This document shows positions 16,409 to 25,344 of a stretch of 64,000 nt of DNA, one piece after another (the first letter of the stretch is position 1; each line of letters opens with the position of its first letter). Source of the stretch: an uncultured Oscillospiraceae bacterium (lineage in GTDB: Bacteria > Bacillota > Clostridia > Oscillospirales > Oscillospiraceae); the NCBI GenBank assembly GCA_934511165.1, contig CAKSWA010000003.1, positions 1-64,000 of the forward strand, in the 5' to 3' direction. The notes below the pieces were generated by a model. It saw nothing but the letters and a program-made list of their open reading frames with translations. It had not been told where the DNA came from and did not search any database. Position numbers and translations under genes: made by a program.

Positions 16409-17026
16409 ATGGATGAAATGCAAACCAACAACCGCGTCATTCTCTGCGGCACGCCGCTTTCTTCCCCGGTTTTTTCCCACGCCAGCCGTCTTGAACCGTT
16501 CTACACATTCCCGCTGGAGGTTGCGCGGCTCTCCGGCACGGTGGACACGATCAATGTTCTGCTGCGCGAAGAGCTGCTGCCGGAACTGAAGCCCTCGCGC
16601 GCGGGGCTCATCCGCGTCGCGGGCGAGGTACGCTCGTTCAACAACCACAGCGGCGAGGGCAGCAAGCTTGTCATCAGCGTGTTTGCCCGCGAGCTGTCCC
16701 CGCCGGAAACACCCGTATGGGTCAACGAGGTGGAGCTGACCGGCACGCTCTGCAAAAGTCCGAACCGGCGCACCACGCCGATGGGGCGGGAAATCTGCGA
16801 TCTGATGCTTGCCGTCAACCGGCTTTACGGGCGCAGCGACTATCTTCCCTGCATCGTCTGGGGAGAAAACGCGCGCCGCGCCGCGCTCTGGGATGTCGGC
16901 ACGCGCGTGCATCTGCTCGGGCGCATCCAGAGCCGCGAGTACATAAAAAATCTCGACGGGCAGGCGGTACGCCGCACGGCGTACGAAATCTCCGTTTCGG
17001 ACATTGCGGCGCTCCCGGCAGAATGA
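16409..17026 (+). CDS. SSB-like protein with two OB folds
   Basis: This protein of about 205 residues contains a divergent N-terminal OB-like half (about residues 8-100) and a C-terminal half resembling Ssb/PriB (VWVNEVELTGTLCKSPNRRTTPMG through YLPCIVWGENAR). It lacks the disordered linker and acidic DDDIPF-type tail of housekeeping SSB, so it should bind single-stranded DNA without recruiting the usual SSB partners. ATG 16409 has GAGGTG six bases upstream. The gene stands alone, convergent with ftsZ. Confidence 0.75.
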   Translation: MDEMQTNNRVILCGTPLSSPVFSHASRLEPFYTFPLEVARLSGTVDTINVLLREELLPELKPSRAGLIRVAGEVRSFNNHSGEGSKLVISVFARELSPPETPVWVNEVELTGTLCKSPNRRTTPMGREICDLMLAVNRLYGRSDYLPCIVWGENARRAALWDVGTRVHLLGRIQSREYIKNLDGQAVRRTAYEISVSDIAALPAE

Positions 17027-17031
17027 CAGAA

Positions 17032-17058
17032 GAGCCGCGGATTGGTCCGCGGCTCTCA
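17032..17058. terminator. Shared hairpin between the SSB-like gene and ftsZ
   Basis: AGAGCCGCGGA and TCCGCGGCTCT form an 11-bp stem between two convergent genes. Neither side has a strong T run. Confidence 0.6.
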
Positions 17059-17073
17059 GATTTCCGTATGGAA

Positions 17074-18183
17074 TTACTTGTTGAAGATCTTGAAGATCGT
17101 GTCAAACGGATCCTCGCCGTCCTCTTCCGGGGCGGGAACCGCCGCGGGCTCCTTCTGGCTCTCGGCACGGTCGCGCGCGTCGGTGAAGAGGTTCGCGTCG
17201 CGCGGCTCTTCGATCTTGACGGTTTCGGGCTTTTTCTCGTCAAAGCCGGTGGCAATGACGGTGACGACGATCTCATCATCGAGAGAATCGTCAAAGCTCG
17301 CGCCGAAGATGATATTGGCTTCCGGATGCGCCGCGCCCTGCACGAGCATGGCAGCCGCCTCAACATCGTCGAGTCCCATTTCCTTGGAGCCGGTGATGTT
17401 GATAAGCACGCCGCGCGCGCCATCGATGGAGGTCTCCATCAGCGGGCTGGAAACGGCCATCTTCGCGGCGTCCTCCGCCTTGTTCTTTCCGGCAGCACGG
17501 CCGACGCCCATGTGCGCAAGACCCGCGCCCTTCATAACGGCGGTCACGTCGGCAAAGTCAAGGTTAATAAACCCGGTATTTTTGATAAGCTCGGAGATGC
17601 TGCTCACGGCCTTGATGAGGACATCGTCCGCGATCTCAAAGGCGTTCGCAAGCGTGACCTTCTCGGGGCTGGCGTATTTCAGCCGGTCGTTGGGGATGAT
17701 GAGGAGGCTGTCCACGCGCCCCATCAGCTCGCTGACGCCCTGCTGCGCCTGGAGAGCGCGGCGGCGGCCCTCCCAGGAAAACGGACGGGTCACAACGCCG
17801 ACGGTGAGGATGCCGGCGTCCTTCGCAGCCTCGGCCACGACCGGAGCCGCGCCCGTGCCGGTGCCGCCGCCCATACCGGCGGTGAGGAACACCATGTCGG
17901 TACCCTCGAGCGCCTCGGAAATCGCGTTGCGGCTCTCCTCGGCGGCGCGCTTGCCGACATCGGGATCGGAGCCCGCGCCCTGGCCATGCGTCAGCTTTTC
18001 GCCGATCTGGATGGTCTGCTTCGCGCCGGAAACGGCAAGAGCCTGCTTATCGGTATTGACCGCGATGAACTCCACGCCCTTCGTATCGCCGGCCGCCATG
18101 CGGTTGACAACATTGTTGCCGGCGCCGCCGATGCCGATGACTTTGATGGTGACAACGTTCTCCGCGTCTTTGGTGATTGCCAT
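17074..18183 (-). CDS. ftsZ: Cell division GTPase FtsZ
   Basis: This 369-residue tubulin homologue polymerises into the Z ring. The tubulin signature GGGTGTGAAP is at residues 105-114, and the N-terminal IKVIGIGGAGNNVVNRM and the T7-loop region NLDFADV are intact. A short acidic linker follows residue 330, but the last residues are DPFDTIFKIFNK, not the common DIPxFLR tail that binds FtsA, SepF or ZapA. ftsA is absent from this cluster. ftsZ has its own promoter after ftsQ. Confidence 0.97.
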   Translation of the reverse strand: MAITKDAENVVTIKVIGIGGAGNNVVNRMAAGDTKGVEFIAVNTDKQALAVSGAKQTIQIGEKLTHGQGAGSDPDVGKRAAEESRNAISEALEGTDMVFLTAGMGGGTGTGAAPVVAEAAKDAGILTVGVVTRPFSWEGRRRALQAQQGVSELMGRVDSLLIIPNDRLKYASPEKVTLANAFEIADDVLIKAVSSISELIKNTGFINLDFADVTAVMKGAGLAHMGVGRAAGKNKAEDAAKMAVSSPLMETSIDGARGVLINITGSKEMGLDDVEAAAMLVQGAAHPEANIIFGASFDDSLDDEIVVTVIATGFDEKKPETVKIEEPRDANLFTDARDRAESQKEPAAVPAPEEDGEDPFDTIFKIFNK

Positions 18184-18233
18184 TCTATATACCCTCCCGG
18201 TTCCTATTTGGGGTTTATACTCATACTCTTGTC

Positions 18234-18262
18234 ATTTTATAACGTTTTTAACCGCAGGTCAA
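18234..18262 (-). promoter_or_regulatory. ftsZ promoter with -35 box inside a palindrome
   Basis: On the minus strand TTGACC (18257-18262), 17 bp, TAAAAT (18234-18239). The -35 hexamer is part of the downstream arm of the inverted repeat at 18252-18283. Confidence 0.6.
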
Positions 18263-18283
18263 CAGCATTATGTTGACCTGCGG
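18252..18283. repeat. 13-bp inverted repeat between ftsQ and ftsZ
   Basis: CCGCAGGTCAACA and TGTTGACCTGCGG are perfect complements around the six-base loop GCATTA. It could terminate ftsQ transcripts, act as an operator for ftsZ, or both. The minus-strand flank TTAAAAAC is not a good U tract. Confidence 0.7.
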
Positions 18284-18326
18284 CTGGTTTTTGTAACAAA
18301 TTTGAAAAGAAATCCGCCTTTTTTGC

Positions 18327-19085
18327 TCAGTCGGGGCTAAAGGTCCAGGCGCTGCCGTTCGTATAATAGAGCGTTCCGGCGTCCTCCGCGGCAAGCTGGG
18401 AGACGACATTTTTGAGCATGGCAACGCGGTAGAGCATCTCTCCCTCCGCGCCGAGATACACCGTCAGGCGGCCGTCGTAGCGCAGCGAGGGGTTTGCCGG
18501 ATCGCGGAGGTCGATCCACTCCACAAGATCGGAAACCTCCTCCGCACGAAGCGCCGGGAGGATCTCCTGCAAAACGGCAAGGCGCTCGGCGTCCGTGCCC
18601 TCGACGAGCATATCCTCGCCCTCGAGCGCCGTCATCGGTTCCAGCGAGCGGATCTCCGGGTATTTCTCCGCCGTGAGAGAATCGGTCGTACCGAGCATTT
18701 TTCCGCGGCGGTCAAGCAGCCAATAGTCCTCGTCAATGACCATATACGCCGCGGGGGCAGAGCCCTCCGCCTGGATGACGATCTTGTTCGGAAGCTGACG
18801 CGTGATGCTCACGGTGTCCATGTACGGCAGATCGGAGAAAATCATGCTTGCCGCCTTGAAGCGGTCAATAAAGAAGAGGTTCGCGCCGCGCTCCACGCCG
18901 GAGGCGTTGATGATCTCCTCATCGGTATACTCCGAGGCGTTGATGACCTCGATCCGGGAGACGCGAAACGCAAGACTCATCACCAGAATAACGACAAAGA
19001 AAAGCAAAACGAGAACCATCGGCCCGTACCACGGGCTGCGGCGCTTTACTTTATTGTGCTGACTGAATTCCATTTCCGATGCCAT
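18327..19085 (-). CDS. ftsQ: Cell division protein FtsQ/DivIB
   Basis: This 252-residue single-pass protein has a short basic cytoplasmic N-terminus, a membrane helix at about residues 21-43, and an external POTRA domain (VSRIEVINASEYTDEEIINASG) followed by the FtsQ beta domain. It links FtsL and FtsB-like proteins to the septal synthase. GGAG precedes the ATG at 19085. It lies 36 bp after murA, as in several Clostridia. Confidence 0.9.
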   Translation of the reverse strand: MASEMEFSQHNKVKRRSPWYGPMVLVLLFFVVILVMSLAFRVSRIEVINASEYTDEEIINASGVERGANLFFIDRFKAASMIFSDLPYMDTVSITRQLPNKIVIQAEGSAPAAYMVIDEDYWLLDRRGKMLGTTDSLTAEKYPEIRSLEPMTALEGEDMLVEGTDAERLAVLQEILPALRAEEVSDLVEWIDLRDPANPSLRYDGRLTVYLGAEGEMLYRVAMLKNVVSQLAAEDAGTLYYTNGSAWTFSPD

Positions 19086-19120
19086 GTTCTGCTCCTTTTG
19101 TGTGGGTATCCCTTGTATGG

Positions 19121-20377
19121 TTATCCTTCCTCGCGCCAGACCGAAGCGCCAAGCGAGCGCAGCGCCTCGTTGAGCGATTCATAGCCGCGCAGGATGTGGC
19201 CTGCATCCGCCACGGTGCTCTCCCCTTCCGCACCGAGCGCTGCGGCCACAAGCGCTGCGCCGCCGCGAAGATCGGGGCTTTTCAGGGAAGCGCCGTGCAG
19301 CGTCTCCACGCCGGTCACGAGCGCCATCGGCCCGCGCAGAACGATCTGCGCGCCGAGAGCGCGCATCTCCTCGGCATGGCGGTAGCGGCCGGAGAAAATA
19401 TTTTCAATGAATATGGCCGGTTTCGTGCACCGGAGCGATGCCGCCATCAGCAGGGGCGCGGCGTCCGTCGGGAAGCCGGGATACGGTCTTGTGACGATCG
19501 CGCCGGGCGAGGCCGGGCGGCCGTGCGACGCCATATGTATGCGCTCTCCGTGTGCGCTCACGGCGCAGCCCATTGCGCGCAGCGCGTCGAGCACCGGGAC
19601 GAGCTGTCCGGGCGCGGCGCCGGTGAGCTCGATCTCGCCGCCGGCGCACGCCGTGCAGCAGAGATACGTTGCCGCGGCGATCCGGTCAGGCGGGATACGA
19701 AGTCCCGCATGGTCGCGCGGGGAAAACCCGGTGATCCGGATAACCGGCGAGCCTGCGCCGGATATTTCCGCGCCAAGCGCGCGGAGATAGCTTTGCAGCG
19801 TTTCGATCTCCGGCTCGCGGGCGGCGTTATAAATGACAGTCATGCCTTCCGCCGCGCAGGCGGCAATCATGGCGTTCTCCGTTGCGCCGACGCTCGGAAG
19901 CGCAAGCGATATCTCCGCGCCGCGAAGGTGCGAGGCGCGGCACACGATGCTGTCCTCGCCCTCCTCGATCTCTGCGCCGAGCCGCCGCAAGGCGTGCAGA
20001 TGGAGATCGATCGGCCGCGGGCCAAGCTCGCAGCCGCCGGGAAGCGATACCTCCGCCTCGCCGAAGCGGGCGAGCAGCGGGCCGAGAAAAATCACGGAGG
20101 AGCGCATCCGGTGCATCAGCTCGCGCGGAATGTCGCACCGCGTGGGCGCGGTCGTATCGATGGAGAGCGCGTCGCCGCAGCGCGCCGCGGTACAGCCGAG
20201 ATAGCGGAGAATGTCCATTGCCGCGTCAACGTCGCTCAGATTCGGGCAGTTGAGCAGCTCTGTTTCCGCGCCGCAGAGAAGCGACGCCGCAATCACCGGC
20301 AAAACCGCGTTTTTCGAGCCCTGTACGCGGATCTGTCCGCGAAGCGGCGATCCGCCGGTTATATGCCATATACTCAT
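19121..20377 (-). CDS. murA: UDP-N-acetylglucosamine 1-carboxyvinyltransferase
   Basis: This 418-residue EPSP-synthase-fold enzyme transfers enolpyruvate from PEP to UDP-GlcNAc, the first committed step of peptidoglycan synthesis. The N-terminal GGSPLRGQIRVQGSKNAVLPVIAA is diagnostic. The usual catalytic-loop cysteine (the fosfomycin target) could not be placed with confidence. The start was set at 20377, where GGGGGAAG precedes the ATG. The enzyme belongs to the dcw cluster between murG and ftsQ. Confidence 0.93.
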   Translation of the reverse strand: MSIWHITGGSPLRGQIRVQGSKNAVLPVIAASLLCGAETELLNCPNLSDVDAAMDILRYLGCTAARCGDALSIDTTAPTRCDIPRELMHRMRSSVIFLGPLLARFGEAEVSLPGGCELGPRPIDLHLHALRRLGAEIEEGEDSIVCRASHLRGAEISLALPSVGATENAMIAACAAEGMTVIYNAAREPEIETLQSYLRALGAEISGAGSPVIRITGFSPRDHAGLRIPPDRIAAATYLCCTACAGGEIELTGAAPGQLVPVLDALRAMGCAVSAHGERIHMASHGRPASPGAIVTRPYPGFPTDAAPLLMAASLRCTKPAIFIENIFSGRYRHAEEMRALGAQIVLRGPMALVTGVETLHGASLKSPDLRGGAALVAAALGAEGESTVADAGHILRGYESLNEALRSLGASVWREEG

Positions 20378-20438
20378 AGTTCTTCCCCCGCACAGCATTT
20401 TCAAGCCATACTATGCAGAGGAAGCGCCGTTTGCCAAA

Positions 20439-21575
20439 TTACTCCCCGGCGGCGAGAGAGAGGACGATGGATGTGATCTCGTCGGTGGCGTTCTCCACAG
20501 CAAGATCGCGCATATGCTCTTCCATTTCGGCGAGCTTATCGCGATCTGCCAAAAGGCCGGTGATCGTTGAGAGCATCACATCGGCTCCGGCGTCGCTCTC
20601 AAGCAGGACGACAGCGCCGCCGCCGCGCTCGAGCACGCGGGCATTTTTCTCCTGGTGGTTGTTCACCACGTTCGGACTCGGCACAAGGATGGCCGGTTTT
20701 CCGATGGCGGTGAGCTCGGCGAGCGTGGAGGCGCCGCTCCGGCAGAGGACAATGTCCGCCGCCGCCATGAGAAGGGGCATATCATAAATATAGTCCACCA
20801 CGTCAAACCCGGCTTCCTTCCAGCCGGAGAGGCCGAGTTCGTCGCTCATGTACTCCGTCATGCTCTTTATGCCGCGCTTGCCCGCCGAGTGGACGAGCCG
20901 GAACGGGCGCTCCCCGCCGTCCATGGCAAGGGCGATCATGCGCGCGACGGTCTTGTTCATCTCCGTTGCGCCGAGACTGCCCCACACGGAAACAACGAGC
21001 GGTTCGTCCTCCGCGATGCCGAGCGCGTGGCGCGCGGCGCTCTTATCCGAGCGCATGAAGCCAAGGCGCACGGGTGTTCCGGTCACAATGACCTTTTCGG
21101 GGTGCTTATAGTTTTCCCGCGCCTCGGCAAAGCCGACCATGATCTTATCCACGCTCTTTTCAAGCTGCCGCGTCGTGAGGCCGGGCTCGGCGTTGCTCTC
21201 GTGCACGACGGTGGGAATGCCGAGCTTTGCCGCCTCGTGCAACACCGGGTAGCAGACATACCCGCCGGTGCCGACGACAACGTCCGGCTGAAATTCCTTG
21301 ATGATTTTCCGGCACGCAGGGCCGGACTTGAGGAGGTCGGAAACGAACTTTATATTATGCTTAATGCCCTCCACCGAGAGCGACCGGCTCAGATTGCTCA
21401 CCGGTACGCCGCGGATCTTGTAGCCCTCGCGGGGGACAAGCTCCATTTCCATTTTGCCGAGAGCGCCGATGAAAAGGATCTCGCTGTCCGGCAGAAGCTC
21501 ACGGATGCGCCCCGCAACGCCGACGGCGGGGTTTACATGGCCCGCGGTGCCGCCGCAGGCAAATAGAAAACGCAT
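20439..21575 (-). CDS. murG: UDP-GlcNAc:undecaprenyl-PP-MurNAc-pentapeptide transferase
   Basis: This 378-residue GT-B glycosyltransferase converts lipid I to lipid II on the inner membrane face. The N-terminal FACGGTAGHVNPA glycine-rich loop and the C-terminal CRSGASTLAELTAIGKPAILVP donor-binding motif are intact. It starts three bases after the ftsW stop. Confidence 0.96.
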   Translation of the reverse strand: MRFLFACGGTAGHVNPAVGVAGRIRELLPDSEILFIGALGKMEMELVPREGYKIRGVPVSNLSRSLSVEGIKHNIKFVSDLLKSGPACRKIIKEFQPDVVVGTGGYVCYPVLHEAAKLGIPTVVHESNAEPGLTTRQLEKSVDKIMVGFAEARENYKHPEKVIVTGTPVRLGFMRSDKSAARHALGIAEDEPLVVSVWGSLGATEMNKTVARMIALAMDGGERPFRLVHSAGKRGIKSMTEYMSDELGLSGWKEAGFDVVDYIYDMPLLMAAADIVLCRSGASTLAELTAIGKPAILVPSPNVVNNHQEKNARVLERGGGAVVLLESDAGADVMLSTITGLLADRDKLAEMEEHMRDLAVENATDEITSIVLSLAAGE

Positions 21576-21578
21576 AGG

Positions 21579-22781
21579 TCATTCCTCGATTTTTTGATTT
21601 TTTACTTTATGGAAAAGCTCCCGCGGTGCGTAAGCCGCGCAGGGGTTTTCCCTCGATATGCTCAGCAGTATCCCCGCCTCGCCCATCTGGATAAGAAGCG
21701 CCGTTCCGCCGTAGCTGAAAAACGGCAGCGAGATGCCGGTGCAGGGAACGAGATTCGTACACACCGCAACGTTCAGCACAACCTGCAGCGCGAGCATCGT
21801 GGTGATGCCGCAGCCGACGAGGAAGCTGAAGCGGTCATTGCTCTGCATGGAGAGCCAGTACCCGCGCACGATGAGCATGGCGAAGAGAAGAAGGATCGCC
21901 GAAGCGCCGATGAACCCCAGCTCCTCGCACACAACGGAGAAAATGAAGTCGTTGTGCTCCTCGGGAAGATACAGGTACTTCTGGCGGCTCATGCCGAGAC
22001 CGAGCCCGGAGAGCCCGCCGGAGCCGATCGCATAGAGCGACTGGACGATCTGCCAGCCGTCGCCGGTGAGATCGGAGAAGGGGTCGCGAAAAGACGCCAC
22101 GCGCGCGGCAACATACGGCACGAACAGCACCGCAACCACCGCGCCGAGAAGCAGAACGCTCGCCGCGCCGATGAACCAGTGCAGCCGCACGCCGCCGAGA
22201 AAGAGCATGGCCGCGCCGATGGCAAGGATGATAATCGTGGCGGAGAAGTGCGGTTCGAGCACGAGCAGCGCCGAAACGACCGCCAGGATCGCCGCGAACG
22301 GCGCGATGCCGTACCGGAAGGTACGCATCCGGTCCTTATATTTGCATATCAGCGCCGAAAAGTAAAGAATAATTGCGATTTTTGTAATTTCTGACGGTTG
22401 GAACGTCGTAAAGCCAAGGCTTATCCACCGTCTTGCGCCGTTTACCACCGTGCCGATGACCAATACTGCCGCGAGACTGACAAGAGAGACGATCAGCAGC
22501 GGCAGAGCGCAGGCGCGGTAAACGCGCATCGGGATGCGCGAGGCGATGAGCATCACGCACACCCCCGCCGCAGCGAAGATGGCCTGCCGGGAGAAGAAAT
22601 ACACCGGGTTGTGCCCGGTCTCGCCCTGCAGGTCGTAATAAGCGCTTGCAAAGCTCGCCGAGAGCACCATCACCACGCCAATGCCGAGCAGCGTCAGCGT
22701 GATAACAAGGAAAGGCAGATCCGCCCTGCGGTCTGCCTTACCCGTTTTGACCGGCGCTGTGCCGGTCGAAGTATGATCCAT
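21579..22781 (-). CDS. ftsW: Septal peptidoglycan glycosyltransferase FtsW/SpoVE
   Basis: This 400-residue SEDS protein has about ten membrane helices. It polymerises lipid II together with a class B PBP. The signature near the C-terminus, LVPCTGISLPFFSYGGTALL, and the central loop EEHNDFIFSVVCEELGFIG are both present. Its partner is probably the SpoVD-type PBP encoded four genes upstream. FtsW and SpoVE cannot be told apart from sequence alone. Confidence 0.93.
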   Translation of the reverse strand: MDHTSTGTAPVKTGKADRRADLPFLVITLTLLGIGVVMVLSASFASAYYDLQGETGHNPVYFFSRQAIFAAAGVCVMLIASRIPMRVYRACALPLLIVSLVSLAAVLVIGTVVNGARRWISLGFTTFQPSEITKIAIILYFSALICKYKDRMRTFRYGIAPFAAILAVVSALLVLEPHFSATIIILAIGAAMLFLGGVRLHWFIGAASVLLLGAVVAVLFVPYVAARVASFRDPFSDLTGDGWQIVQSLYAIGSGGLSGLGLGMSRQKYLYLPEEHNDFIFSVVCEELGFIGASAILLLFAMLIVRGYWLSMQSNDRFSFLVGCGITTMLALQVVLNVAVCTNLVPCTGISLPFFSYGGTALLIQMGEAGILLSISRENPCAAYAPRELFHKVKNQKIEE

Positions 22782-22811
22782 GAGAGCCTCCGGTATTACC
22801 CTCTCAAAAGC

Positions 22812-23825
22812 TCAGAAGGAATAGCGCCCCGTTACGCCGAGAAGCGATACAACCGCCATCACGAACGTGATGCCCGCAAACAGGACGAAGATCTCTTTTT
22901 CTTTCCATTTCCGGCCCGTCCAGCCGCCCATTTCAAGATGGTGGTGGAAAGGCGCCATTTTGAATACGCGCTTGCCGTGGGAGAGCTTGAAATACGCCAC
23001 CTGGATGATGTCCGAGAGCGTTTCAATGATCGGCATGATGCAAAGCGGGATGAGCAGCAGCGGCACATCCAGCGCAAACGCCAGACCCGAAATGCACCCG
23101 CCGAGGAAGAGCGAGCCGGTGTCGCCCATGAATACACGCGCGGGGTTGAAGTTGTAGATAAGGAACCCGAGCAGCGCGCCGACCATGCCGCTTGCGAAAA
23201 TGCCCTGCGGCATATATTCCTTCCCCCAGCAGAACACGATGGCCGTGAAGCAGAGGAACACAGGCACGCATGTACCCGCCGCGAGGCCGTCCACGCCGTC
23301 GGTGATGTTCACGGCGTTCACGGTGCCGACGATGACGAACGCCGCAAAAATGAAGTACAGCGGCTCGGAGACCGGGACATAGGTGTTCCAGAACGGAATA
23401 TAGAGATTGGGGCTCAGATAGCCGGTGAAGCGGAGCAGCAGCAGAAAACACGTGGCAGCAAGGAGCTGCAAAAGGAACTTCATCTTCGCGCTCAGGCCGA
23501 GATTCTGCTTGTGGCGCAGCTTTTCATAGTCGTCCAGAAAGCCGATCGCGCCGAACACAAGGCCGAACACCAAAACGAAAATGTGTCCCCACTCGCCGTT
23601 CGCCATGCAGGAGAAGCCGACCGTGAGACAAACGACCGCAACGGCGATGATGAACATCAGCCCGCCCATCGTGGGCGTGCCGGTCTTGCTCATGTGCCAT
23701 GTGGGGCCGTCCTCCCGGATCGACTGCCCGGCTTTGATCTTCCGCAGATACGGTACCAAAACCGCGCCCACGGCGCTCGATATACAAAATCCGACAACAA
23801 GCGCCAATATCAGCTTCCAAGTCAT
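22812..23825 (-). CDS. mraY: Phospho-MurNAc-pentapeptide transferase
   Basis: This 337-residue polytopic enzyme makes lipid I from UDP-MurNAc-pentapeptide and undecaprenyl phosphate. Signature segments are KTGTPTMGG, NAVNITDGVDGLAAG, FMGDTGSLFLGG and the cytosolic MAPFHHHLE histidine motif. It directly follows murE; murF, usually between them, is missing. Confidence 0.96.
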   Translation of the reverse strand: MTWKLILALVVGFCISSAVGAVLVPYLRKIKAGQSIREDGPTWHMSKTGTPTMGGLMFIIAVAVVCLTVGFSCMANGEWGHIFVLVFGLVFGAIGFLDDYEKLRHKQNLGLSAKMKFLLQLLAATCFLLLLRFTGYLSPNLYIPFWNTYVPVSEPLYFIFAAFVIVGTVNAVNITDGVDGLAAGTCVPVFLCFTAIVFCWGKEYMPQGIFASGMVGALLGFLIYNFNPARVFMGDTGSLFLGGCISGLAFALDVPLLLIPLCIMPIIETLSDIIQVAYFKLSHGKRVFKMAPFHHHLEMGGWTGRKWKEKEIFVLFAGITFVMAVVSLLGVTGRYSF

Positions 23826-23858
23826 TCTCTTTCCCCGTGCCTTTCCTCTTTTGCTTTG

Positions 23859-25316
23859 TCAGTTGCGCTTTGCGCGCTCGGCAAGATAGTCTGCGACGAT
23901 CTCGCGCTCATCCATGTGAATTTTCTCATGGCCGATGATCTGATAGTCCTCGTGCCCTTTGCCGCAAAGCAGGATCACGTCGCCCGGCTCATGGTGGTCG
24001 ATCGCCCAGCGGATAGCCTCCGGCCGGTCACAGATGACCTTGTAGGGCGCTTTTCCCGCGCGCACACCGGGCAGGATCTCCTCAATGATGCTCATGGGAT
24101 CCTCGGTGCGCGGATTGTCGCTCGTGACGATGACGAAATCGGCGATGTCCGCGGAGATTTTCCCCATGATCGGGCGCTTCTTCCGGTCGCGGTCGCCGCC
24201 CGCGCCGAAGAGCATCACGAGCCGCTTCGGCGCGATGCCGCGCAGCGTTGTGAGAACATTTTCGATGGCGTCCGGCGTGACGGCATAGTCAATGAAAATG
24301 CTGTAATCGCCGTCCGTCGGCACCGGCTCCACGCGCCCCTTCGCGCCGTGCGCCGTTTCGAGCGCCGCGGCCGCATCGGCAAGCGGCACGCCGAGCAGCC
24401 GCGCGCAGGCGATGGCCGCGAGCGCATTGTACACCGAAAACTGTCCCGGCAGGTTCGTCTTTACGCGGACAAGCTCGCCCTCCTCCAGCGCGCAGAAGCG
24501 CACGCCGCTCGGCGCGAGACGGATATCGCGCGCCGTGAGCGAGGCGCTGTCGCTCTTCGCAGAAAACGTATAAACCGGCTGCGGCGCGTCCTTCATAACG
24601 TTTTCCGTCCAGGGATCGTCCGCATTTGCCGCCGTCTTTTCGCACATGGGGAAGAGCATCGCCTTGGCCTTCGCATATTCCTCCATCGTGTTGTGGAAAT
24701 CGAGATGATCCTGCGTCAGGTTCGTGAAGAGGCCGACGGCAAAATGCACGCCCGCCACGCGGCGCAGCACCAGCGAGTGAGAGGACACCTCCATCACGCA
24801 ATGGGTGCATCCGGCGTCCGCCATCCGGCGGAAGAGCGCCTGCAGATCGCAGGATTCCGGCGTGGTGTGCTCGGCGTGGAATTCCTCGTCGCCGATCATG
24901 TTCGATATACTGCCAATAAGGCCGACCTTCGCGCCGAGGGTCTTTTCCAGAATCTGCTTGACGAGAATGGTCGTCGTCGTCTTGCCGTTCGTGCCGGTGA
25001 TGCCGATGACCTTCATCTCCCGGCTGGGGTCGCCGTAGAAGTTCCGCGCCGAGAGCGCGAGACCGAGACGGCTGTCGTCCGTCTGAACATACGGCACATC
25101 CGCTGTGGGCGCTTCCTCGCACAGCACGGCGGCGCAGCCCTTCTCTACCGCCATGGGGATATATTTATGGCCGTCCGACTCATACCCGCGCACGGCGACG
25201 AAGAGATCGCCGCTTTTCACACGGCGGGAGTCATAACAGACGCCCGTGATCTCCGTATCGCCGGAGGCGGTCGCGGAGAGAACCTTTATTTCCTTGAGAA
25301 TTTCCGAAAGTTTCAT
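23859..25316 (-). CDS. murE: UDP-MurNAc-tripeptide synthetase, meso-DAP type
   Basis: This 485-residue Mur ligase adds the third stem-peptide residue. ATP-binding GITGTNGKTTTT lies near residue 110. The substrate-selecting motif is DNPR (about residues 400-403), diagnostic for meso-diaminopimelate rather than lysine. The cell wall is therefore predicted to be meso-DAP type. Confidence 0.95.
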   Translation of the reverse strand: MKLSEILKEIKVLSATASGDTEITGVCYDSRRVKSGDLFVAVRGYESDGHKYIPMAVEKGCAAVLCEEAPTADVPYVQTDDSRLGLALSARNFYGDPSREMKVIGITGTNGKTTTTILVKQILEKTLGAKVGLIGSISNMIGDEEFHAEHTTPESCDLQALFRRMADAGCTHCVMEVSSHSLVLRRVAGVHFAVGLFTNLTQDHLDFHNTMEEYAKAKAMLFPMCEKTAANADDPWTENVMKDAPQPVYTFSAKSDSASLTARDIRLAPSGVRFCALEEGELVRVKTNLPGQFSVYNALAAIACARLLGVPLADAAAALETAHGAKGRVEPVPTDGDYSIFIDYAVTPDAIENVLTTLRGIAPKRLVMLFGAGGDRDRKKRPIMGKISADIADFVIVTSDNPRTEDPMSIIEEILPGVRAGKAPYKVICDRPEAIRWAIDHHEPGDVILLCGKGHEDYQIIGHEKIHMDEREIVADYLAERAKRN

Positions 25317-25344
25317 GATACTTCCTCATAATGTCCCGGCCGGA

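Noticed and set aside
22398..25331. A 977-codon plus-strand frame over ftsW, mraY and murE
   Set aside because: It is antisense to three clear cell-wall genes and its translation is rich in Arg/His with no recognisable fold.
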